Below, piece after piece: positions 32,549-42,432 of a stretch of 64,000 nucleotides of DNA. The translations under genes and the position numbers were made by a program. The notes under the pieces are model-generated. The model made no database searches. It saw only the letters and a list, made by a program, of their open reading frames with translations, and was not told where the DNA came from. Position 1 is the first letter of the stretch; each line of letters begins with the position of its first letter. Source of the stretch: Bacteroidota bacterium (GTDB lineage: Bacteria; Bacteroidota; Bacteroidia; NS11-12g; UBA955); assembly GCA_023957335.1 (NCBI GenBank), contig JAMLHC010000006.1, positions 1 to 64,000 of the forward strand. The letters run 5' to 3'.

Positions 32549-33857
32549 GTGACTTTTTTCTAAGCAAAGGGATTATCACCAATACAAATCCCGCAATCAT
32601 TGTTACTCCTGAGAGAAGGAACAGATAAAACCAATTATGCAAATGATTCATCATAATTTGATATGGCATATCGGTCTCTGTAAACTGATAATAAGTTTTG
32701 AGAAAACCGGCAATAATCAAGGTCAGCCAGAATACAAGTAATGAGTAGTTAATAATCCTATATCCATACTTTATCATCTTTCCGTCTTGTTCTTTGTATC
32801 CGATGATATCATAAGCAAAAGCCAATAGCAACATGGTATTAATTCCGATTGTTGCACCCATTGTATGTCCTACAATCACATGGGTTCCATGCATATATAC
32901 ATTGAGTGCAGGAATAGACATAAGAATCGCAAGGGCAAGAGTCAAAAACACCCATATATCTGCAGCAAACAAGAATCGGAATGCGACCTTGTGAAAATTT
33001 ATTTTAGCTGTGGACAGAGAAGATTTCCATAGATAAATGATTCTGCCAAACAATAACAATTCTGTCATACTCACCAAATAACCTATGTGTTTGACATAAG
33101 GCTGTGTAGGCAGCAAATAAACGTGATGTCCCCAATTAAACATCAGATTAAAGACCCCAAGAAAATAAAGTCCGAAAGCAATATTGGAAAAACTGTACTT
33201 CTTGTTTCCCAATATTTTATCCATCAGATAAATGGACGTTCCATAAATCAACTGATTCCACGCTCCCACTAATGATCCATAAGATTTCCATTGAATGGTC
33301 ATGTCTTTCACGAGATTATTTCTCACTTGCGGCAACAACCACGAATTAGACTCTAAATAGGTTAAAAGAAAGAAAATTGCCCCGGTAAACCACATCCATA
33401 TATAAACCGGTTGGTTCTTGAGGGTTTTCATATTGGCAACAAATACAATGATGAAAATAATCCAACCTACACTGATGGGGATTGAAAAGACAGGGTTAAA
33501 CTCCCAATATTCTCTGCCACCAAAAATTCCAAAAATAAATGAAATAAGAATTGCGGAGAATGTCAAAGCAAGGATATAAAATATCACTTTGATTAAGCCT
33601 TCAAACTTCAATCGTCCTCCAATATCTTCCTTTAAATAATATAGAATTCCTCCAATTGCACAAGTCAAAATCCAGAATATGGAAGAAGAAACGTGCAGCG
33701 GACGTATTTTAGCAAAAGAAAATATATCTCTCCAAAAGCCGGGCACCGCATACTCAATCGCACCCAATAATCCAAATAATAAAGTTGAAAGCAAGAATAT
33801 CAGCCCTGCTTTAATAAAAATAACGGGGTAATCTCTCTTACTGTGATATTGTTCCAT
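32535..33857 (-). CDS. NorB/cbb3-like haem-copper oxidase superfamily large subunit with atypical ligands
   Basis: 440 residues, about 12 membrane helices. Family landmarks: RPLHVSS (His55, low-spin haem ligand), TIQWKSYGSL (189-196), NWGHHVYL (His244-His245, two active-site metal ligands), and HGTHVIVGHTMG (His331, high-spin haem ligand). Glu266 in SMTELL matches a conserved NorB glutamate. Two expected ligands are missing: Ser195 stands where cbb3 enzymes have the YGHN histidine, and Met333 stands where the second low-spin haem histidine (HxH) belongs; the NorB WVEG glutamate is also absent. Paired with a NorC-like cytochrome that overlaps its start by 20 bases. Probably NO reduction or a related haem reaction, but altered chemistry is possible. 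Confidence 0.8.
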   Translation of the reverse strand: MEQYHSKRDYPVIFIKAGLIFLLSTLLFGLLGAIEYAVPGFWRDIFSFAKIRPLHVSSSIFWILTCAIGGILYYLKEDIGGRLKFEGLIKVIFYILALTFSAILISFIFGIFGGREYWEFNPVFSIPISVGWIIFIIVFVANMKTLKNQPVYIWMWFTGAIFFLLTYLESNSWLLPQVRNNLVKDMTIQWKSYGSLVGAWNQLIYGTSIYLMDKILGNKKYSFSNIAFGLYFLGVFNLMFNWGHHVYLLPTQPYVKHIGYLVSMTELLLFGRIIYLWKSSLSTAKINFHKVAFRFLFAADIWVFLTLALAILMSIPALNVYMHGTHVIVGHTMGATIGINTMLLLAFAYDIIGYKEQDGKMIKYGYRIINYSLLVFWLTLIIAGFLKTYYQFTETDMPYQIMMNHLHNWFYLFLLSGVTMIAGFVLVIIPLLRKKSLKSA

Positions 33858-34239
33858 CTAAATGTGTTGAAAATGTTCTGGGATCGGCAACCCCTGTTGA
33901 ATTTGTATATTTAAAAAACGCTATAAATTCTTTAATTTCTTGATCGTTCAATTTAAAATCCGGCATCACATTAGTCCCTGTATGTAAAACAGAAGATAAA
34001 TATTCCTCTGTCCGTTTGGAATATATATTTGTCAAATCAGGACCCAAATGCCCTCCCAAGCCATAAAGCTGATGACAAGCTACACAATTTTTCTTCTGCC
34101 ACAATATTCTTCCATTTTGCGCTAATTCATTGGGGAACTCCGCTTGTGGTTCATCAGAATCATATAAGACAATGCTATAAACCAAAAAAGCAACAAACAG
34201 CAAAATCAAAATGAAAATCTTACTTCTAAACTTCCCCAT
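33838..34239 (-). CDS. NorC-like membrane-anchored cytochrome c
   Basis: 133 residues. An N-terminal membrane anchor (about 8-25) precedes a single c-type haem domain: C52-V-A-C55-H56 with Met92 (NVMPDF) as sixth ligand. The order CVACHQL, GPDLTNIY, MPDF, then LNDQEIKEFIAFFKY closely follows NorC of cytochrome-c-dependent NO reductases. It would feed electrons from periplasmic cytochromes to the large subunit, whose gene overlaps its 3' end by 20 bases. No norD/norQ-type genes are nearby. The pair is divergent from the maf gene. Confidence 0.88.
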   Translation of the reverse strand: MGKFRSKIFILILLFVAFLVYSIVLYDSDEPQAEFPNELAQNGRILWQKKNCVACHQLYGLGGHLGPDLTNIYSKRTEEYLSSVLHTGTNVMPDFKLNDQEIKEFIAFFKYTNSTGVADPRTFSTHLDGTISQ

Positions 34240-34337
34240 ATAAAACCAAATACACTATCGACAAATACGCCACAATACTAATTCATTTCTTTATTCTATT
34301 CGCAATCACTTTATCAATAACTTTTTATATTTCATAC

Positions 34338-34345
34338 TACTTTTG
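34338..34345 (+). promoter_or_regulatory. Putative -7 element (TACTTTTG) of maf
   Basis: Exact TAnnTTTG match only 4 bases before the ATG at 34350, implying an essentially leaderless transcript. Confidence 0.45.
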
Positions 34346-34349
34346 TCAA

Positions 34350-34913
34350 ATGAATTTCCCTCCGATTTTACTTGCCTCCGGGTCTCCCAGAAGAAGATTT
34401 TTATTGCAAGATGCGGGTTTTGACGTGCAATTTACCAACCCCGATATTGATGAGAGTTTCCCTCCTACATTGCCTGCAAACGAAATACCTCTTTTTTTGG
34501 CAAAGGAAAAGAACCTCGCAGTTGACTCAGAATTGCTCATTGTTTCGGCAGACACCATTGTTTGTATTAAAGATGAAATCCTGAATAAACCGGCAAACGA
34601 TAAGGAAGCTTTCGAGATGCTGAACAAACTCAGTGGCAAAGCTCACTCGGTATATACCGGTGTGTACATGCGTCATAAGCATCAACAACAAGGGTTTGTT
34701 GAGGAGAGTAAAGTTTTTTTCAAAGACCTAAATCCTGATTTTATCAAAACCTATATCCAACAATGTAAACCATTTGACAAAGCCGGTTCTTATGGAATTC
34801 AAGACATGATGGGATATTTCGGGATTTTCCGGATAGAAGGATGTTATTACAACGTGATGGGATTTCCACTGGCAAGATTTTACGATGAACTGAAAGTGTT
34901 TTTGCAAAAGTAA
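34350..34913 (+). CDS. maf: Maf-family nucleoside triphosphate pyrophosphatase
   Basis: 187 residues, complete. Typical motifs: the N-terminal ILASGSPRRRFLL, then SADTIVC, LNKPANDKEAFEML, GKAHSVYTGV and the C-terminal DKAGSYGIQDMMGYFG with the following NVMGFPL. Maf proteins hydrolyse dTTP/UTP or modified nucleotides to monophosphates in the cytoplasm, and overexpression blocks septation in Bacillus. The M16 peptidase gene follows after 21 bases but has its own -7 element. Confidence 0.93.
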   Translation: MNFPPILLASGSPRRRFLLQDAGFDVQFTNPDIDESFPPTLPANEIPLFLAKEKNLAVDSELLIVSADTIVCIKDEILNKPANDKEAFEMLNKLSGKAHSVYTGVYMRHKHQQQGFVEESKVFFKDLNPDFIKTYIQQCKPFDKAGSYGIQDMMGYFGIFRIEGCYYNVMGFPLARFYDELKVFLQK

Positions 34914-34919
34914 TTGCCA

Positions 34920-34927
34920 TACATTTG
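34920..34927 (+). promoter_or_regulatory. Putative -7 element (TACATTTG) of M16 peptidase
   Basis: Exact TAnnTTTG match 7 bases before the ATG at 34935; supports that ATG over the upstream TTG at 34914. Confidence 0.4.
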
Positions 34928-34934
34928 CCCTTGT

Positions 34935-37868
34935 ATGAAACGATTCAAATTCATTTTGGGCACGTTTGCCCTTCTGTTCACATTGTCCGCACAGGCACAA
35001 CAACAATTTACAACAGTTAAACATGTTACTGACAGCGAATTCCCTTACGATTACATCGAAAACGACCCGGCAAATGCGCGTTTCTATGTACTTCCTAACG
35101 GACTGACTGTTATTCTTGCTAAAAACACAGAAAAACCCACCATTCAAACCCTGATTGCTACTAAAGCAGGCAGCAAAAACGACCCTGCAACCAATACAGG
35201 GCTTGCACATTATCTGGAACACATGCTTTTCAAAGGAACCGACAAATACGGAACCCTTGACTATACAACAGAACACATCTATTTGCTTCAGATTGATTCT
35301 TTGTACAATGTTTACAACAAAACCACAGACGAACAAAAACGCAAATTGATATACAAAGCCATCGACTCAACATCTCAAATTGCCGCACAATATGCCATTC
35401 CAAATGAGTATGATAAATTAATGCAAACCATTGGGGCTTCCGGCACAAACGCATTTACTAGTTTTGAACAAACCGTTTATGTAAATCAAATACCTGCCAA
35501 TGAGGTGGACAGGTGGCTCGAAATTGAAGCGGAAAGATTCAGGAATCCTATTCTGCGCATATTTCATACAGAATTAGAGGCTGTTTATGAGGAGAAAAAT
35601 ATTTCTTTAGACAATGACCAAAACAAAGTTTTTGAGTCATTATTTGAAAAGTTATTTCAAAATCACACCTACGGCACACAAACAACAATCGGCACAATAG
35701 AACACCTGAAAAACCCGTCATTAGACGCTATCCGCAATTATTATAAGACCTATTATGTGTCAAATAACATGGCAATTATCATGGTAGGAGATTTAGATTT
35801 TGACAAAACCATTCAGATTATTTCTGACAGATTTTCATATATGCAACCTAAACCCATTCCTGAATTTTCTTTTAAACCCGAAACACCTAAGAATGAGCCA
35901 ACTGTTGTAAATATCACAGGACCTTCTGCTGAAATGGCTATATTGGGCTATAGAATACCCGGAGCCGGAACAAAAGAGGCAGACCTTTTAAGCATGATGG
36001 ACTTGGTTCTGTCTAATTCTACTGCGGGATTGATTGATTTAAACCTAAACAAAAGTCAAAAAGTATTGGGAGCCGGCAGTTCTACCGAAATCATGAAAGA
36101 CTATTCGGTGCACTATTTCTATGCTATGCCCAAGGAAGGTCAAACCTTAGAAGAAGCTAAAAACTTAGTATTAGAACAAATCAAAGCTGTGCAAGACGGT
36201 AATTTTGATGAAAATCTCATGAAAGGTATTATTTTTAATCAAGAAGTAAGTGATATACAGAATTTTGAAGACAATCAAGGAACTGCTTATACCTTATTGG
36301 ATGCATTTGTTAAAAATCAAAAATGGGTGGATGTGCTGAATAGCAATTACAGAATGAGCAAAATTACCAAGCAAGAACTTATTGATTTTGCAAAAAAATT
36401 CTATCAAAATGATTATGTAATCATCTATAAGAAACAAGGCGAGAGCGACCAAACTGCCAAAATTGAAAAACCTCAAATAACTAAGATTCCTGTTAATAGA
36501 GATAATGTCTCAGGGTTTGTAAAACATATTTCCGAAGAACCCGTAACTCCCATTGCACCTCAGTTTCCTGATTTCAAGAAAGACATGCAACAAGGAAACT
36601 TAGGAATAGCAAACTACTTCTATATCCCCAACAAACGAAATGAATTATTTACGCTCTATTACGTGATAGATGCAGGTACATACAGCAACAAAGAACTTTC
36701 AATAGCATTGGATTACCTTGAATACATGGGTACCGACAAATACACTCCGGCTGAAATAAGTGAAAAATTCTATTCATTAGGCTGTAGTTTCGGGGTGAGT
36801 GCAGGCAATAGACAATCTTATGTTTATCTTTCAGGATTGCAACAAAACTTTGAACCTGCATTGGAATTGTTTGAACACTTGCTTTCCAATATGCAACCAG
36901 ATGAAGAAGCACTTAAAGATTTAAAAGGAAGATTGCTAAAATCCCGTGAAAACAACAAATCAAACAAAGGAGCCATTAGAACAGCACTCAACTTTTACGC
37001 AATGTATGGGCAAGACAATCCACAAAGATTTATATTAACCAACAAAGAAATAAACAAGATAAAGTCCAAACAGTTAATCAAATCCATCAAAACTCTTATG
37101 CAAACCAAACATGACATAGTTTATTATGGACCGAAGGATACAGAACAGATTTTATCAATGCTCTCAAAGTATCATAAACTGCCTAAGAAGTTTGCAAAGT
37201 CGCCTGTAATGAAAGTATTTAATCTCCAGCACCCGGCTGAATCCACTGTATATTTTGCAAACTACGACATGGTACAAGCTGAAATTACTTGGCAAAAACC
37301 CACACAACCATTCAATATATACATAGTACCCCAAGTAGCTATGTTCAACGAATATTTTGGTGGCGGCATGAGTTCAATTGTATTCCAAGAAATTAGAGAA
37401 GCGCAAGCTTTGGCATACTCCACCTATGCTTATTTTTACCAAGCATCATATCCTACGGAACTTGGCAGAATGTTAGCTTATGTAGGAACCCAAAGTGACA
37501 AAATGCCAGCCGCAATCAGCAGTATGGATGATTTAATTAGAAACTTACCACAAAATCAAAATTCATTTGCACAAGCTAAAACTTCTTTAGAAAATGGTAT
37601 TCGCACAAGTAGAACCACGAAAACAAACATCTATTTTGTCTGGAGAAATATGCAGCTCATGAATTTACCTAAAACTTCCAACGAGATTGTATTTGAACAG
37701 CTTAATAAAATCACGCTAAATGATGTTGTACAATTCCACGATAAGTATGTCAAACAAGGTATTTACACCCTGACCGTACTTGCAGACAAGAATAAAGTAA
37801 CTGAGGCTGATTTAAAAAAATATGGAAAAGTGATAAGTGTAAGCCTCGATGAGCTTTTCGGGTATTAA
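34935..37868 (+). CDS. M16 family zinc metallopeptidase (insulinase/pitrilysin type), secreted
   Basis: About 977 residues from ATG 34935, where the signal peptide MKRFKFILGTFALLFTLSAQA begins. The inverted zinc motif is His92-Y-L-Glu95-His96 (GLAHYLEHMLFKG), with a later EAVYEEKN supplying the third ligand. Two M16 halves are present; the second (from about residue 540) lacks HXXEH and is the usual inactive partner, ending with the GMSS.VFQEIREAQALAYS stretch typical of M16 C-terminal domains. Expected in the periplasm, degrading peptides. Ends 14 bases before the ATP-cone gene. Confidence 0.92.
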   Translation: MKRFKFILGTFALLFTLSAQAQQQFTTVKHVTDSEFPYDYIENDPANARFYVLPNGLTVILAKNTEKPTIQTLIATKAGSKNDPATNTGLAHYLEHMLFKGTDKYGTLDYTTEHIYLLQIDSLYNVYNKTTDEQKRKLIYKAIDSTSQIAAQYAIPNEYDKLMQTIGASGTNAFTSFEQTVYVNQIPANEVDRWLEIEAERFRNPILRIFHTELEAVYEEKNISLDNDQNKVFESLFEKLFQNHTYGTQTTIGTIEHLKNPSLDAIRNYYKTYYVSNNMAIIMVGDLDFDKTIQIISDRFSYMQPKPIPEFSFKPETPKNEPTVVNITGPSAEMAILGYRIPGAGTKEADLLSMMDLVLSNSTAGLIDLNLNKSQKVLGAGSSTEIMKDYSVHYFYAMPKEGQTLEEAKNLVLEQIKAVQDGNFDENLMKGIIFNQEVSDIQNFEDNQGTAYTLLDAFVKNQKWVDVLNSNYRMSKITKQELIDFAKKFYQNDYVIIYKKQGESDQTAKIEKPQITKIPVNRDNVSGFVKHISEEPVTPIAPQFPDFKKDMQQGNLGIANYFYIPNKRNELFTLYYVIDAGTYSNKELSIALDYLEYMGTDKYTPAEISEKFYSLGCSFGVSAGNRQSYVYLSGLQQNFEPALELFEHLLSNMQPDEEALKDLKGRLLKSRENNKSNKGAIRTALNFYAMYGQDNPQRFILTNKEINKIKSKQLIKSIKTLMQTKHDIVYYGPKDTEQILSMLSKYHKLPKKFAKSPVMKVFNLQHPAESTVYFANYDMVQAEITWQKPTQPFNIYIVPQVAMFNEYFGGGMSSIVFQEIREAQALAYSTYAYFYQASYPTELGRMLAYVGTQSDKMPAAISSMDDLIRNLPQNQNSFAQAKTSLENGIRTSRTTKTNIYFVWRNMQLMNLPKTSNEIVFEQLNKITLNDVVQFHDKYVKQGIYTLTVLADKNKVTEADLKKYGKVISVSLDELFGY

Positions 37869-37882
37869 TCATCTTTAATACC

Positions 37883-38719
37883 ATGAAGGTACGCAAATAT
37901 TCGGGGGAGCTAACAGAGTTTGATATAGACAGACTTCGTAAGTCTTTAACCAAATCCGGAGCTTCAGAAGATGATGTTGAGGCGGTATTACAAAGCATAA
38001 AACCGAGGTTGCATGACGGAATGCATAGTAAAGAAATATACAAACTCAGTTTTAAAGAGTTAAAAAAAATAGCGCATTCATTCGCAGCGCGATACAGTCT
38101 CAAAAGAGCATTGCGTGACTTAGGTCCTACCGGCTTTTATTTTGAAAAATGGGTGGCTAAATTTCTTGAATGCTACGGATACCAAACCTTGCATAATCTC
38201 GTGTTACAAGGACATTCGGTTTCACACGAAAGCGATGTAATTGTGCTCAGAGAGAATGAACTGTATTGGATTGAATGCAAGTTTCGCAATGCAATGGAAA
38301 CCAAAATTCCGGTAACCATTCCTATGTATTTCCTATCACGCATTAAGGACATTTCAGATAAAGACTTTTCATTATTTGGACAAGAGAGGAAGTTTACTAA
38401 TGGCTGGCTTATTACAAACTCTTATTTCACTTCAGACTCCATTGCATTCGCTGAATACTATAATATGAAATTATTGTCATGGGAATATCCTATCGGAAAC
38501 AGTATCAAAAATCAAGTTGACAAAAAAGCATTATACCCCATTACTTGCCTGACAACGTTAAACATCAAGGAGAAAAGGTTTCTACTGGAAAAAGAGCATA
38601 TTCTGGTAAAAGAACTCAGTGAAAACAACGAGATACTTGAAAAAATGGGAATTGATTTTAATAGACGAAATAAGATTGAACAAGAAATCGAAGAGCTAAT
38701 TCCCAATCAAGCTAATTAA
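37883..38719 (+). CDS. ATP-cone domain fused to PD-(D/E)XK nuclease-like domain
   Basis: 278 residues, cytoplasmic. Residues ~1-85 are an ATP-cone (MKVRKYSGELTEFDIDRLRKSL ... HSFAARYSLKRALRDLGP), the nucleotide-sensing module of ribonucleotide reductases and NrdR. Residues ~86-190 look like a restriction-endonuclease fold of the Mrr type: Glu88 in FEKWVAKFLECYGY, Asp118 in SHESDVIV and Glu131-Cys-Lys133 in YWIECKF give a complete D-(E)xK catalytic set. The C-terminus (~225-275) is a charged helix, possibly coiled coil. A nucleotide-gated nuclease is the plain reading; substrate and role are unknown. Between the M16 peptidase and a convergent surface-protein gene. Confidence 0.82.
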   Translation: MKVRKYSGELTEFDIDRLRKSLTKSGASEDDVEAVLQSIKPRLHDGMHSKEIYKLSFKELKKIAHSFAARYSLKRALRDLGPTGFYFEKWVAKFLECYGYQTLHNLVLQGHSVSHESDVIVLRENELYWIECKFRNAMETKIPVTIPMYFLSRIKDISDKDFSLFGQERKFTNGWLITNSYFTSDSIAFAEYYNMKLLSWEYPIGNSIKNQVDKKALYPITCLTTLNIKEKRFLLEKEHILVKELSENNEILEKMGIDFNRRNKIEQEIEELIPNQAN

Positions 38720-41700
38720 CTATCTTAGCAATGTAAATGTTCCCTTTGTGCTGTAATATCTATCAGCATAATCTGTGTATTCAATAAAGAACACATAAAC
38801 ATCCTGCTTGCAGGGTACACCCATGTAGTTACCATCCCAAGTTTGTTTAAAATCATCCGTAACAAAGAGTTTTTCGCCCCATCTGTCAAACACAGTCATT
38901 TTAAAGGTCTTGACAACAGCTGCACTAGGACCAAAGCCTTCATTCAACCCATTGCCATCGGGAGAAAATGCATTTGGAATATACATCAAGGGCGGATAAT
39001 TAAAGCAAACTTCGTTTGACCATGACTCCTCGCCTCTACCCTCGTTTTCATTAGCTTTGATTCTATAACATTGGGTATAATGGTCTGTTCCATTATCATA
39101 TTGTATCCTTACAGTGGATGTTTTCCAATCATATTCTTCAAAAGGAGTTTTGTTTAAGAGTTTTCTGTTAATTTTATAATTTTCAACACCTTGATGCCAG
39201 CCGAGATAATCAGTAAAGTCAAGTTCCGCACTATATTCAGTAGGCTTATCGCCTTTTAATAAAATAGTTCGGTGAATGGGAGAAGTTATTTCAGTTCCAC
39301 ACAGGTTAGTGCCTTTAATCACATAATCAAAAGGCGTAATTTTAGTGTTGACTTTTTTCTCTGTAAATGTAAACACATTGCCCTGCACTTCACCAATTTG
39401 CTGAAAAGCATTTTCAGGATTTACCGTGCGTTTATATATCCTAAAAGTATTGTCATATCTGGGAGCATTCACAAGTTCCCAATTTATAAAAACCTGCTTG
39501 TCACCTGCCGGAGGAGGACTAACGGTTACAACTTTAATATCAACACCTATACTATCAATAAATACATTTTTGGATAAAGTATCTCCTATGCATCCAAAAT
39601 CAGAACGTTCATACACAGAAATTGAATTGTATTGTTTTCCACTCCAGTCAACCATCACAATAGGAGCCAAAAGACTATCCTGAACACCACTATTAACTGT
39701 CCAATGGAATGTAGAGCTTGGAAATCCCGTAACCGTATACTTCTTGTTTAAAAAATCAGGGAAGCAGAGTACATCTTCTCCTACAATAGGAGTAGTTGTG
39801 GGTTTTGGATGAATAATAAACACACTGTCTATGACTGCACCTTCACAATGAAATTCACTGGTTTCGATGACTTTGATTATATACTTTCCGGCAATATTGG
39901 TTGGATATTGAATTGATTTTGTACCTTGACCTATCAACATTGTATCACCGTTCACCTCCCAATGATATCTTGAATTCGGAAACCCATTCAGCGTAAATGT
40001 GAGTGGGCTCGTATATTGACAAACTTCAAAAACACCTTCTATCTTATCTGCTTTAGGTACAGGATTGATAATTATATCAATGTCAACAGTATTACTCACA
40101 CATTGCTTACTGTTCAACGTATCATAGGCGGTCTGGTAGTATTTGATTTTGCCCATGCCTTCTGCTCCCCAATTTACGTATAAGAAAAAGAAATTAGTAT
40201 CAATTTCATCTATGGCTCCACCGGTTACATCCCAATAGTATATGGTGTTGTAAACAAAGGGATAAGGAATATATTTTTCTCTCTTACTAAACTCACAAAC
40301 GGAATAATTACCCAGAGGTTTTTCGATTATCAAATCGTATGTAACATTGATAGAGTGATACAAAGTATCGCCCACACATCCAATACTTGTGGTTTCAATT
40401 GCTTTCAGTATGATGGTGGATGGTTCTCCAAATGCAAGCGTAACAGTGTCCGTGCCCTGCCCTCTCTGAATGGTCGCTCCATCAGCAATCCATTGATAAG
40501 TAGATCCCGGTGCTCCTTTTACATAGAATTGAATATTGCCATTATTAGGACACGCTGTTTGAGGTCCAAAGATACTGTCCGTAAGTGCTTTAACGGCTAT
40601 GACAGTTTTTTGGGTTGTATCACTGGGACAACTATACTGAGATTTATAATACAATCCGGCAGTATATCTGCCGACATCATTTGCAAGCATCCCCAAAACA
40701 CCCATTGATGCAACTTCATTGTTGAGTGAATCAAGCCAAGTCCAATCCAATGCATTTACAGAAGTAGTTGCAGAATGAACAAAAAATATACTATCCCCTA
40801 CGCAAACACTATCCGCTGGCACTGGCGGAAATAAAGAACGATAAGTAAGAATTTCAGGAGCGGGAGGTGTGGGTGCATATTTTACACTATATGATTTTGT
40901 AATATCCTCACATCCGGATTTAGAAATCTCTTTGGCTTTTACAATTCCCGAAGTTTTAGTAAAATCCCAATCCACTATTATTTCTTTAGTTCCTTGTCCG
41001 GAAACAATATTTCCATTATCAAGCTCCCATTGAACGGTACTTCCGGCTACAACATTAAGAGCTTGGTATTTAACTCCTTTCGCATTAGGACACACGGGAT
41101 TGACTCCTGTAATGAGCAATTTGCTCTTAAAAGGTTTTACATAAATATAATATGTTTCATTAATAAATTTTGGGGGACAACCATCATCCACCGATTCTAA
41201 TACAAAAGTGTAGGGCGCAGCGCGTCCTTGCTCACACGAAGTTTGCCAACAAAAAGTAGAAGTTACGGTTTTGAATCCTGTTTTGGATGGAAATGTTGCA
41301 GTAGGACCAACCCATGCACCGCCACCTGTGAAAATTTCTCCGTAGGCTGTAAGCTTAACATTTTGGTTGTCAAAATCCTTTGAGGTAATATTAAAACAAA
41401 GTTGTTCTCCGGCTGTAACCTCTCGGGTATAAATTGCCGAAGAAGCATCCAAATAGGGTTTATTATTGGCAGCACAATCAATTACCAACAATTGTAAATC
41501 CAGTCGAACAGTATTAATCAAAATTCCATTTCTATATTCATCCACATCAACCGCAAGCGCATATCTACCTAAGGCACGCGCCATCACAGTCATAGTTCCG
41601 GTTGATGGATTGATATTGGAGTAACCACTGGAGCCAAAAGGTCTCGTCTCGTCATATCCGCTGTTATAAACAATACTCTTTGGGGTTAAATAGAAATTTT

Positions 41701-42364
41701 CACATCCGGGAATTGCATCATCCGGTCCTCCACCACCCCATGGTCTGGCAAATGTAAATACAAGTGAGTCTCCGTCCGGGTCAACAGCATAACTTCTGAT
41801 TTGAGTAGTATCATCAATACAGATAAAAGGCACAGGGACTCCTGTGAAATATGCAGAGTTGTTGGGTATAGAGGTTGGTGGAATTTTACAGAGATAGGTT
41901 TGTCCTTGTGTTGGTTGATAAACCCCTTGAATATATCCGTTGGGTAAATTTTGTTGCGTATTACGGCAACAACGCTCCCACTTTAGAATGTAACCAAAAT
42001 TGCTTTGAGGCAAAACGATTATCTTTTCATAAACACTCACTTCAATACAAGCCTGTGCATTTTCCGGACACTTTGTATTACCCACAGGATCAACCTTAGT
42101 AGGACGACCATTGGGAATAACCACTGATGATACACGATCTCCCTTCCCGCTATATATACAGACTACCATGTCTTTATCAAATTCAACAGTGCTTTTACAA
42201 TCCCTATACACTGTAAAATAGACCCTATACCGGTAATCTGTAGTATTTCCAATCCTCCCCAATAATTCATAGCCGGCATATCCACCCACAAGATGAGTAG
42301 CAAATGCAGCGTTGGTTAGACCAAATGCAAAAAATAGAAAAATAAGGATTCGCTTTACCCTCAT
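38720..42364 (-). CDS. Giant surface protein with gliding-motility-type (T9SS type B) C-terminal domain
   Basis: 1214 residues from ATG 42364, where the signal peptide MRVKRILIFLFFAFGLTNAAFA starts; the upstream extension to 42463 is rejected. The N-terminal ~330 residues contain a Cys-rich module (FTVYRDCKS, CCRNTQ, DPDGDSLVF) homologous to the start of the protein at 43750. The middle has several repeated PKD/Ig-like domains of ~80-90 residues with ...STYQW and ...RYHWEVNG motifs. The end IPNAFSPDGNGLNEGF ... VFDRWGEKLF ... TWDGNYMG is the CHU_C/gliding-motility sorting domain. Probably a large adhesin or surface filament exported by T9SS. Confidence 0.9.
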   Translation of the reverse strand: MRVKRILIFLFFAFGLTNAAFATHLVGGYAGYELLGRIGNTTDYRYRVYFTVYRDCKSTVEFDKDMVVCIYSGKGDRVSSVVIPNGRPTKVDPVGNTKCPENAQACIEVSVYEKIIVLPQSNFGYILKWERCCRNTQQNLPNGYIQGVYQPTQGQTYLCKIPPTSIPNNSAYFTGVPVPFICIDDTTQIRSYAVDPDGDSLVFTFARPWGGGGPDDAIPGCENFYLTPKSIVYNSGYDETRPFGSSGYSNINPSTGTMTVMARALGRYALAVDVDEYRNGILINTVRLDLQLLVIDCAANNKPYLDASSAIYTREVTAGEQLCFNITSKDFDNQNVKLTAYGEIFTGGGAWVGPTATFPSKTGFKTVTSTFCWQTSCEQGRAAPYTFVLESVDDGCPPKFINETYYIYVKPFKSKLLITGVNPVCPNAKGVKYQALNVVAGSTVQWELDNGNIVSGQGTKEIIVDWDFTKTSGIVKAKEISKSGCEDITKSYSVKYAPTPPAPEILTYRSLFPPVPADSVCVGDSIFFVHSATTSVNALDWTWLDSLNNEVASMGVLGMLANDVGRYTAGLYYKSQYSCPSDTTQKTVIAVKALTDSIFGPQTACPNNGNIQFYVKGAPGSTYQWIADGATIQRGQGTDTVTLAFGEPSTIILKAIETTSIGCVGDTLYHSINVTYDLIIEKPLGNYSVCEFSKREKYIPYPFVYNTIYYWDVTGGAIDEIDTNFFFLYVNWGAEGMGKIKYYQTAYDTLNSKQCVSNTVDIDIIINPVPKADKIEGVFEVCQYTSPLTFTLNGFPNSRYHWEVNGDTMLIGQGTKSIQYPTNIAGKYIIKVIETSEFHCEGAVIDSVFIIHPKPTTTPIVGEDVLCFPDFLNKKYTVTGFPSSTFHWTVNSGVQDSLLAPIVMVDWSGKQYNSISVYERSDFGCIGDTLSKNVFIDSIGVDIKVVTVSPPPAGDKQVFINWELVNAPRYDNTFRIYKRTVNPENAFQQIGEVQGNVFTFTEKKVNTKITPFDYVIKGTNLCGTEITSPIHRTILLKGDKPTEYSAELDFTDYLGWHQGVENYKINRKLLNKTPFEEYDWKTSTVRIQYDNGTDHYTQCYRIKANENEGRGEESWSNEVCFNYPPLMYIPNAFSPDGNGLNEGFGPSAAVVKTFKMTVFDRWGEKLFVTDDFKQTWDGNYMGVPCKQDVYVFFIEYTDYADRYYSTKGTFTLLR

Positions 42365-42432
42365 ATATACAATGCAAATTACGTCTTTTTTTATTATCAT
42401 CAATCTGAATCTTTTCAATATTTGACAAATGC

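Noticed and set aside
38365-38719. Classical restriction-modification system around the ATP-cone nuclease
   Set aside because: Neighbours are a peptidase and a surface protein; no DNA methyltransferase or specificity subunit is present in the surrounding 10 kb.
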